40,527 nucleotides of DNA from the NCBI RefSeq assembly GCF_026627255.1, contig NZ_JAPNLM010000046.1:1-40527 (forward strand), in the 5' to 3' direction. A program made the translations under genes and the position numbers. This stretch comes from Streptomyces antarcticus. GTDB lineage: Bacteria > Actinomycetota > Actinomycetes > Streptomycetales > Streptomycetaceae. Shown here in pieces: positions 32,813 through 40,527 of this stretch (position 1 is the first letter of the stretch; every line of letters starts with the position of its first letter). The notes beneath the pieces were generated by a model. The model did not search any database and was not told the origin of the DNA. It worked only from the letters and a program-made list of their open reading frames with translations.

Positions 32813-32855
32813 AAATGCCCCCTGAAACTGCGTTTCCGCAGTTCAGAGGGCATTT
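32813..32855 (-). terminator. tRNA-Ala terminator
   Basis: A long hairpin centred on CTGCG-TTTC-CGCAG with AAATGCCC/GGGCATTT sides; on the tRNA strand it is followed by a run of T (complement of the A-run at 32810-32815). It shares the 14-base centre CTGCGTTTCCGCAG with the hairpin at 24371-24410 at the other end of the island. Confidence 0.85.
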
Positions 32856-32858
32856 CGG

Positions 32859-32882
32859 GGGTGGAGCCTAGGAGATTCGAAC
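32859..32882 (-). other. attR-like core within tRNA-Ala
   Basis: Second copy of the 24-bp direct repeat, lying in the acceptor/T-arm part of the intact tRNA-Ala gene. Recombination here leaves the tRNA functional. Confidence 0.8.
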
Positions 32883-32934
32883 TCCTGACATCTGCCTTGC
32901 AAAGGCAGCGCTCTACCAACTGAGCTAAGGCCCC
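32862..32934 (-). tRNA. tRNA-Ala (anticodon TGC)
   Basis: A 73-base tRNA. The acceptor stem is GGGGCCT/AGGCTCC, D-arm GCTCAGTTGGTAGAGC, and the anticodon stem CTGCC/GGCAG encloses TTTGCAA (anticodon TGC); the T-loop is GTTCGAATC. Discriminator A. It is the integration target of the element to its left. Confidence 0.96.
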
Positions 32935-33096
32935 GCGCATGTGGACGCACCCGTCCCCCGTACGAGGAAGGGTTGTTCCGCAGAACAGAGTACCGGGTGT
33001 ACCCCCTCATCTCGCAAAATGATAGGGACTCCCGCCCCGCGACCACTCTCCGTAAGATGCTCGCGAGGTTCGCACCAGCGAAGGGGAGTAGTAAGA

Positions 33097-33645
33097 GTGG
33101 ACGCAGTACAACAAGAGGCCACGGCCAGAGCCAGAGAGCTTCAGCGCAGTTGGTACGGGGAGCCGCTCGGCGCGCTTTTCCGACGACTCATAGATGACCT
33201 CGGCTTGAACCAGGCCCGCCTCGCTGCCGTCCTCGGACTGTCGGCGCCCATGCTGTCCCAGCTGATGAGCGGCCAGCGCGCCAAGATCGGCAACCCTGCC
33301 GTGGTGCAGCGGGTCCAGGCTCTCCAGGACCTCGCCGGCCAGGTGTCCGACGGGAGCGTCAGCGCCGGGGAGGCCGCCGACCGGATGGACGAGATCAAGA
33401 AGACCCAGGGAGGCTCGGTCCTCAGCACCAGCGGCCAGACCGCGACCAACTCCGGCGCCCCCACCGTCAAACGGGTCGTCCGGGAGATCCAGTCACTGCT
33501 GCGCTCGGTCTCCGCGGCCGGCGACGTCATCGACGCCGCCGACACCCTCGCCCCCAGCCACCCGGAACTGGCAGAGTTCCTCCGGGTGTACGGCGCGGGC
33601 CGTACCGCGGACGCGGTGGCCCACTACGAGGCCCATCAGAACTGA
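33097..33645 (+). CDS. Helix-turn-helix DNA-binding protein
   Basis: A 182-residue protein with an XRE-like helix-turn-helix at about residues 22-65 (DLGLNQARLAAVLGLSAPMLSQLMSG). The remainder is helical (about 75-175), likely for dimerisation or ligand binding, with a QSLLRSVSAAGDVIDAADTL segment. It directly precedes a Ser/Thr kinase gene (21-base gap) and may be controlled by it. GTG start 33097 with AAGGGGAG eight bases upstream. Conserved neighbour of this kinase in Streptomyces, as far as I recall; target genes unknown. Confidence 0.88.
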   Translation: MDAVQQEATARARELQRSWYGEPLGALFRRLIDDLGLNQARLAAVLGLSAPMLSQLMSGQRAKIGNPAVVQRVQALQDLAGQVSDGSVSAGEAADRMDEIKKTQGGSVLSTSGQTATNSGAPTVKRVVREIQSLLRSVSAAGDVIDAADTLAPSHPELAEFLRVYGAGRTADAVAHYEAHQN

Positions 33646-33666
33646 CGCGCACGGCAGCGGACGAGG

Positions 33667-35025
33667 GTGACGGGGGACGGGCACAGCGTGGGTGAGATCT
33701 TCGCCGGTCGGTACGAGCTGATCGATCCGATCGGGCGCGGTGGCGCGGGCGCCGTATGGCGGGCCTGGGACCACAGGCGTCGACGGTACGTCGCCGCGAA
33801 GGTCCTCCTGCAGAGCGACGCCCACACCCTCCTGCGCTTCGTGCGGGAACAGGCCCTGCGGATCGACCACCCCCACGTACTGGCGCCGGCCAGCTGGGCG
33901 GCCGACGACGACAAGGTCCTCTTCACGATGGACCTGGTCGGCGGCGGCTCCCTCGCCCACGTGATCGGCGACTACGGACCGCTCCCGCCCCGCTTCGTGT
34001 GCACGCTGCTCGACCAGCTCCTGTCCGGGCTGGCGGCCGTGCACGCGGAGGGTGTCGTGCACCGCGACATCAAACCGGCCAACATCCTGATGGAGGCCAC
34101 CGGAACCGGGCGGCCGCACCTGCGGCTGTCCGACTTCGGCATCTCCATGCGCAAGGGCGAGCCCCGGCTGACCGAGACCAACTACGTCGTCGGCACGCCC
34201 GGCTACTTCGCACCCGAGCAACTGATGGCCGCCGAGCCCGACTTCCCGGCCGACCTCTTCGCCGTCGGACTGGTGGCCCTGTACCTGCTTCAGGGGCGCA
34301 AGCCCGACTCCCAGGGCCTGGTGGAGCACTTCCTCGCCCACGGCACCCCCGGCGCCCCCGAAGGCGTTCCCGCACCGCTCTGGGACGTCCTCTCCTCCCT
34401 CCTCCAGCCGGACCCCCACAGCCGGTTCCGGACGGCCACGGGGGCACGCAAGGCCCTCGCCGAGGCCGTCGAGCTCCTCCCGCCGCCGGGCCCCGACGAG
34501 GAACCGGTGGAGGTGTTCGACCAACTCGGCCCGATCCCCGCCGGTTTCGGCCCCCAGGGGCCCCTGAGCACCCCCGCCGCGCCCCCCGGGGGACCCGCGG
34601 TCACCGCCGCCCCGCCGGACGGTCACACGGCCGTTCCCGGGGCAACTCCCGGCGCCTTCTCCCCCTCGTCCCGCACCGCGCCGCAGGCCGCCCCCGCCGA
34701 TCCGCGCGGCACCGCCCGGACGGTGGCCGCAGCCACGGCCGCCGCCGTACCGCCCGCGGTGGGGGCCACCGCCGCCCCGTACCCGGCCTTCCCCGCCCGG
34801 GCGTCCGACCCCTCGGAAACCGGGAGCTTCCACCTGCCGCCCCCGGCCCCGCACGCGACACCCGCCCCCGCCCCGCACCCGACACCCGCCGTGCCACCGG
34901 CACCCGCCGCCCCGGCGATCCGCACCGGCCGCGTCGCCCCGCCCCCGGCCAGGGTGACGGCCGGCATCCTCCTCGCGGCGCTGCTCTGCTTCGCGGTCGG
35001 CGTCTGGGCCGTCATCCAGCAGTAG
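33667..35025 (+). CDS. Ser/Thr protein kinase without PASTA repeats
   Basis: A 452-residue Hanks-type kinase. The kinase domain (about residues 15-275) has GRGGAGAVW, Lys45, HRDIKPAN with Asp134, and DFG at 156-158; NYVVGTPGYFAPEQ is the P+1 loop. A long Pro/Ala-rich linker (about 295-425) and a single C-terminal transmembrane helix (about 429-449) with almost nothing outside follow, so it senses something other than muropeptides. Start GTG 33667. The stop overlaps the convergent secreted-protein gene by 14 bases. Confidence 0.93.
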   Translation: MTGDGHSVGEIFAGRYELIDPIGRGGAGAVWRAWDHRRRRYVAAKVLLQSDAHTLLRFVREQALRIDHPHVLAPASWAADDDKVLFTMDLVGGGSLAHVIGDYGPLPPRFVCTLLDQLLSGLAAVHAEGVVHRDIKPANILMEATGTGRPHLRLSDFGISMRKGEPRLTETNYVVGTPGYFAPEQLMAAEPDFPADLFAVGLVALYLLQGRKPDSQGLVEHFLAHGTPGAPEGVPAPLWDVLSSLLQPDPHSRFRTATGARKALAEAVELLPPPGPDEEPVEVFDQLGPIPAGFGPQGPLSTPAAPPGGPAVTAAPPDGHTAVPGATPGAFSPSSRTAPQAAPADPRGTARTVAAATAAAVPPAVGATAAPYPAFPARASDPSETGSFHLPPPAPHATPAPAPHPTPAVPPAPAAPAIRTGRVAPPPARVTAGILLAALLCFAVGVWAVIQQ

Positions 35026-36379
35026 CGCCCCGGCTGCCCCGGCCCCGCCGGGCGAGCAGCACCCAGCCTCCCAGGACGAGCAGCAGCAGCGTCCCGGTGC
35101 CGAAGCCCGTCCCGGCCACCAGCCGCATCGCCGAACGGTTCGCGGCGGCCTCGCTCGCCTCGGGCGCGGTCAGCCCGTCCCGGGCCGCCGCCCGGTCCGC
35201 GGCCCCGACCCCGAACCCGCCCGCGGCCAGGTCCTCCCGGTAGGCGGGCGCCTTCCCCGGGCTGCCGATGACGTCCGTCCGCAGGGTCAGCGGCACGGAC
35301 GCGGCGTCCTGCGTGAACTCGGCGACCTTGCCGCCCATGGTGACGCTGACGTAGTACCAGCCGGCGATCCTCACCGCCTGGACGTCCCGGTCGCCGGAGA
35401 AGCGGTTCTCGTAGGCGACGGGCGGGGTCTTCTCCAGCGTGACCCCGGCCTGCTTGCCGTCGTACGAGCCGCTCTCGTCCGAGACCAGGGCCCGGTACGG
35501 GCTGTACAGCGCGACGGTGAGCCCGTTCGAGGCGGAGCCGTACTCCTTCGTCATCCGTGCCGCGGCCAGCTCGGCGCCGACGCCCAGCTGTTGCCCCCAG
35601 TCGAGCGGGACCCGGTAGTACCGGGTCTGCCCGGGCCGCAGCTCGTCGCGCCACACCCCGGCCGTCAGGGCCCGGGCGTCGTTGAAGCCGGTGCCGCCGG
35701 TCCGGGGCACCGGCTCGGTGCCGGGCAGCGAAGGCGTCCCGGAGGGCCAGGCGCCGGGCGCCGCGGTGGGACCGCCCGCGCCGGTGCCGGGCTCGCGCTG
35801 GACCCGGAGCTCCAGGGGCCAGGGACTCTGGTCGGAGCCCTTCGCGGCGGTCCGGGTGACCTTCGCGTAGTAGACCCCGGCCGGCGCGCAGTCGTCGTCC
35901 TCGGCGCCCCGCCGGACGCCCGCGGCGCTGAGCGGCACCGCGTCGTATCCGAAGGCGGCCCGGCCGGTGCCACCGGGGCAGGACCGCCCGGCGGTGGTCA
36001 TGACCTCCACCTCGATGCCGTCGCTGTAGCCGACCTTGGCGCCGGCCCCGGGCCGGACCACCGCGGAGACGTACACGTCGGACCGGTCCTGCTCCAGGAC
36101 GAGCCGGTAGACCCGCTCCCCGGGCGCGAGGGTGTCCGCGTACGTGTGACCGGCCTCCAGCAGCGGGGCGTCCGCGGTGGAGGGTTTGCCCTCCACCGCG
36201 CTGGCGCCCTCGGCGGCCCGGTACGTCGGCACGGGCTGCGGAGCCGCCTCCTCGGCGTACGCCGCCGCCGGCGCACCGGCCGCGAGGCCCAGGGCCGCCG
36301 CTCCCGCGAGCACGGTCCTCCGTACCCGCGGCACCCCGCCCAACCGGCCCGCCCCGACCGCCCGACGTACCCGACCCAT
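35012..36379 (-). CDS. Secreted, C-terminally membrane-anchored protein of unknown function
   Basis: A 455-residue protein with a Sec signal peptide (basic start, hydrophobic run, cleavage near AAAYA-EE about residue 43). A long extracytoplasmic region follows, with several beta-rich segments (RYYRVPLDWGQQLGV, YYVSVTMGG and YYAKVT), and the chain ends in a transmembrane helix (LLLLVLGGWVLL) with a short basic tail. No family is recognised. It may be displayed on the surface. ATG 36379 is chosen; upstream GTG codons are possible. Ends 14 bases inside the convergent kinase gene. Confidence 0.82.
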   Translation of the reverse strand: MGRVRRAVGAGRLGGVPRVRRTVLAGAAALGLAAGAPAAAYAEEAAPQPVPTYRAAEGASAVEGKPSTADAPLLEAGHTYADTLAPGERVYRLVLEQDRSDVYVSAVVRPGAGAKVGYSDGIEVEVMTTAGRSCPGGTGRAAFGYDAVPLSAAGVRRGAEDDDCAPAGVYYAKVTRTAAKGSDQSPWPLELRVQREPGTGAGGPTAAPGAWPSGTPSLPGTEPVPRTGGTGFNDARALTAGVWRDELRPGQTRYYRVPLDWGQQLGVGAELAAARMTKEYGSASNGLTVALYSPYRALVSDESGSYDGKQAGVTLEKTPPVAYENRFSGDRDVQAVRIAGWYYVSVTMGGKVAEFTQDAASVPLTLRTDVIGSPGKAPAYREDLAAGGFGVGAADRAAARDGLTAPEASEAAANRSAMRLVAGTGFGTGTLLLLVLGGWVLLARRGRGSRGATAG

Positions 36380-36451
36380 CACGCCCACCCCGAGTTTGCT
36401 ACCGCAAGCCAAATCTTTGCATAACGCAATTTTTCGTCACAGAACAGCACA

Positions 36452-36481
36452 AAGCCCCGGCTGCAGCGGCGGCCGGGGCTT
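36452..36481 (-). terminator. Candidate terminator after the DLW-39 gene
   Basis: AAGCCCCGGC and GCCGGGGCTT form a 10-bp stem with a 10-base loop, 20 bases past the DLW-39 stop; on the minus strand a short T-run follows. Confidence 0.7.
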
Positions 36482-36501
36482 CATGGGATCAACCTTGGGT
36501 C

Positions 36502-36636
36502 TCACACACCGGAACCAGAGGGCACGGAGTCAGTTGCCTCCGTCCACAGGTCCTGCTCGGCGCGGTCCGCCTGGATCTGGCGGTACACGAGGAGCCCGCC
36601 AATGGCGGCCAGTGCGACCAGGAGCAGCTTCTTCAC
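36502..36636 (-). CDS. DLW-39 family small protein
   Basis: A 44-residue peptide (start KKLLLVALAAIGG, a hydrophobic helix, then VYRQIQADRAEQDLW and EATDSV). The DLW tripeptide and length match the actinobacterial DLW-39 group next to gyrA. Likely single-span membrane peptide; function unknown. GTG start at 36636. Confidence 0.85.
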   Translation of the reverse strand: MKKLLLVALAAIGGLLVYRQIQADRAEQDLWTEATDSVPSGSGV

Positions 36637-36742
36637 CGCGCGACCTCGTCTTTCGTTGACGTAGGGGACTTCTGGCGCCCAACAATACACACCGACCGAT
36701 ACCGATCGGTGACCTGGCAACCCACCAACTGGCCCAACGACA

Positions 36743-36773
36743 AAGACCCCCAGGCCTTGGGCCTGGGGGTCTT
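36743..36773 (-). terminator. tRNA-Ile terminator
   Basis: A perfect 14-bp stem (AAGACCCCCAGGCC/GGCCTGGGGGTCTT) with a three-base loop, just beyond the 3' end of tRNA-Ile, followed on the minus strand by TTTG. Confidence 0.85.
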
Positions 36774-36781
36774 CGACACTG

Positions 36782-36855
36782 TGGGGCTAACAGGATTTGA
36801 ACCTGTGGCCTCATCCTTATCAGGGATGCGCTCTAACCAACTGAGCTATAGCCCC
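36782..36855 (-). tRNA. tRNA-Ile (anticodon GAT)
   Basis: A 74-base tRNA. The acceptor stem is GGGGCTA/TAGCCCC, the anticodon stem CATCC/GGATG encloses CTGATAA (anticodon GAT), and the T-loop is GTTCAAATC. Normal position downstream of gyrA/DUF3566 in actinobacteria. Confidence 0.96.
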
Positions 36856-36886
36856 ATCCGCGCCGCGCGCTGACTCCTGAAGATTA

Positions 36887-36935
36887 GCGCACAGACGCGG
36901 TAGCTCCAAAATCGGTTCTGACCGCGCGTCTGCGC
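36887..36935 (-). terminator. Imperfect inverted repeat after the DUF3566 gene
   Basis: GCGCACAGACGCGGT and ACCGCGCGTCTGCGC pair with small bulges, immediately past the DUF3566 stop and before tRNA-Ile. Possible terminator of the gyrB-gyrA operon; no clear T-run. Confidence 0.4.
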
Positions 36936-36938
36936 AGG

Positions 36939-37601
36939 TCACTCGTCCTCGGCGAGCGTCAGCTCGACACCGCCGACGAAGCCCGCGGACAGGTTGTAGA
37001 TGAAGGAGCCCAGCGTCGCCAGCGCGGTCGCGAGGACCACGTTGATGACCGCGATCACCGACGTGAAGACCAGCACGCGCGGCAGCGACAGGAACGACTG
37101 GAGGTCGAAGCCGTTGCTCTCGTTCGAGCCGGTCGCCTCGCTGATCGTGCCGCCGACGGTCGAGAAGACGCCCATCGCGTCCATGACCATCCACAGCACC
37201 ACCGCGGCGACGATCGTGCAGATGCCCAGCGCGATCGACAGCAGGAAGCTGACCTTCATCACCGACCACGGGTCGGCCTTGGCCACCCGCAGTCGCGCCT
37301 TGCGCGTCCTCGGAGCCGTACGCGACCCCGTACGCGGCGCGCGCTGCGCGGCCGCGCCCCCGCCGCCCCGCGCCGCCCCCTGGCCGGGGGGCGCCGCGTA
37401 GGCCTGCGGCGGCTGGTAGGGCTGTGCGGGCCGCTCCTGTCCCGTGCCGGCGCTGGTACCCGTACCGGTACCGGCGCCCGCCCCGGCCTTGGACTGCGGT
37501 CCTCGGGTGTCCGTCACGGTTCCCCCCTGGGAGTCCGCGGCGGGGCCACGGGCACCGTTCGCTCCAGTCTTGGCCGGTCCGGCGCCCGTGGCTCCACTCA
37601 C
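36939..37601 (-). CDS. DUF3566 transmembrane protein
   Basis: A 220-residue protein. Residues 1-105 are a polar Gly/Ala/Gln/Pro linker. The DUF3566 domain (about 110-215) contains two membrane segments (VSFLLSIALGICTIVAAVVL, then VFTSVIAVINVVLATALATLG) and the VAKADPWSVMKVSF motif. Actinobacteria place it right after gyrA; function unknown, perhaps envelope-associated. GTG start at 37601, three bases after the gyrA stop, so it is co-transcribed with gyrA. Confidence 0.92.
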   Translation of the reverse strand: MSGATGAGPAKTGANGARGPAADSQGGTVTDTRGPQSKAGAGAGTGTGTSAGTGQERPAQPYQPPQAYAAPPGQGAARGGGGAAAQRAPRTGSRTAPRTRKARLRVAKADPWSVMKVSFLLSIALGICTIVAAVVLWMVMDAMGVFSTVGGTISEATGSNESNGFDLQSFLSLPRVLVFTSVIAVINVVLATALATLGSFIYNLSAGFVGGVELTLAEDE

Positions 37602-37604
37602 GAC

Positions 37605-40214
<2,610 letters not shown>

Positions 40215-40254
40215 TGCTGGTCAGAGGTCCTTTCAGGCAGTCAGCTGAGCCGAC

Positions 40255-40527
40255 TCAGATGTCGAGGAAGCGGACGTCCTTGGCGTTGCGCTGGATGAAG
40301 GAACGCCGGGCTTCGACGTCCTCACCCATCAGCACCGAGAACAGGTCGTCGGCCTGTGCGGCGTCGTCCAGGGTGACCTGGCCCAGTACGCGGTGGTCGA
40401 CGTCCATGGTGGTGATGCGCAGTTCCTCGGCGTTCATCTCGCCCAGACCCTTGAAGCGCTGGATGGAGTCTTCCCGGATCCGCTTGCCGTTGTGCTTGCC
40501 GAGTTCGACCAGGGCGTCGCGTTCGCG
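40255..40527 (-). CDS. gyrB: DNA gyrase subunit B, C-terminal fragment
   Basis: The window holds only the last 90 codons of gyrB; the frame is open to the right edge. The conserved QRFKGLGEMN and TMDVDHRVLGQVTLDDA blocks and the ending RRSFIQRNAKDVRFLDI identify it. GyrB supplies the ATPase and TOPRIM functions. The TGA stop is at 40255-40257. Upstream neighbours in the genus are recF, dnaN and dnaA, outside the window. Confidence 0.97.
   Translation of the reverse strand, partial: RERDALVELGKHNGKRIREDSIQRFKGLGEMNAEELRITTMDVDHRVLGQVTLDDAAQADDLFSVLMGEDVEARRSFIQRNAKDVRFLDI

Larger units (their letters stand above)
24416..32882. mobile_element. Integrated-element remnant in tRNA-Ala(UGC), about 8.4 kb
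   Basis: The interval is bounded by a 24-bp perfect direct repeat of the 3' part of tRNA-Ala: 24416-24439 and 32859-32882. The right copy belongs to the complete tRNA gene and the left copy is a displaced fragment, as left by a tyrosine-recombinase element. Content: a Uma2-like gene, IS21- and ISKra4-type remnants, two glycosyltransferases and a five-gene operon. No integrase, excisionase, replication or transfer gene is recognisable, so it is probably immobile now. Confidence 0.75.

Noticed and set aside
36377..36720. A longer version of the DLW-39 gene starting upstream near 36720
   Set aside because: The added residues are unlike the family, whereas GTG 36636 gives the typical KKLLL start and length.

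Overview
The window is GC-rich actinobacterial chromosome. Gene content and order match Streptomyces close to the replication origin: the 3' end of gyrB, complete gyrA, a DUF3566 membrane protein, a DLW-39-type peptide, tRNA-Ile and tRNA-Ala lie at the right end. The fhaA-fhaB-PP2C phosphatase-rodA/ftsW-pbpA-pknB growth-control operon, a class E sortase/pabA block and crgA lie in the middle. Two perfect parS-type palindromes (near 1524 and 24318) fit the origin-proximal centromere of this genus.

Layout. 1-5.5 kb (minus strand): a rhodanese-like protein, a J-domain-like protein, a DUF2252 protein and a NarL-type two-component pair whose kinase has an unusual extra C-terminal domain. 5.7 kb: tRNA-Leu(CAG). 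6.1-14.2 kb (plus strand): the FHA/phosphatase/RodA/PBP/PknB operon. 14.4-18.5 kb (minus strand): two class E sortases, a pabA-type amidotransferase, a small membrane protein, a third sortase and a DUF881 protein, mostly overlapping, divergent from crgA. 18.9 kb: a crgA/rhomboid intergenic region with DnaA-box-like 9-mers in a 13-bp inverted repeat. 19-24.3 kb: rhomboid protease, cyclophilin, a DUF5324-like protein, a LysM protein, and a divergent MarR/MFS pair. 32.9-40.5 kb: tRNA-Ala(UGC), a helix-turn-helix regulator followed by a second Ser/Thr kinase, a secreted membrane-anchored protein, DLW-39, tRNA-Ile, DUF3566, gyrA and gyrB.

The accessory part is 24.4-32.9 kb. A 24-bp direct repeat of the 3' end of tRNA-Ala(UGC) bounds about 8.4 kb, the signature of an element integrated into that tRNA gene. 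I see no integrase, replication or transfer gene, so it looks like a decayed remnant. It holds a Uma2-like protein, remnants of IS21-type and ISKra4-type transposases, a DUF2064/family-2 glycosyltransferase pair on the minus strand, and a tight five-gene plus-strand operon. That operon encodes a DoxX/DoxD-like membrane protein, a small membrane protein, an acyl-CoA dehydrogenase-fold flavoprotein without the usual catalytic Glu, a PhnD/SsuA-like binding-protein-fold protein with no signal peptide or transporter partner, and a radical SAM protein with a possible TusA-like N-terminal region. I do not recognise it as a described pathway. A role in sulfur or cofactor chemistry is a hypothesis only.

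In the core, PknB (with four PASTA repeats) and the PP2C phosphatase probably set the phosphorylation state of FhaA, FhaB and wall-synthesis proteins, while RodA/FtsW and PbpA form a peptidoglycan polymerase/transpeptidase pair and CrgA links to septation.
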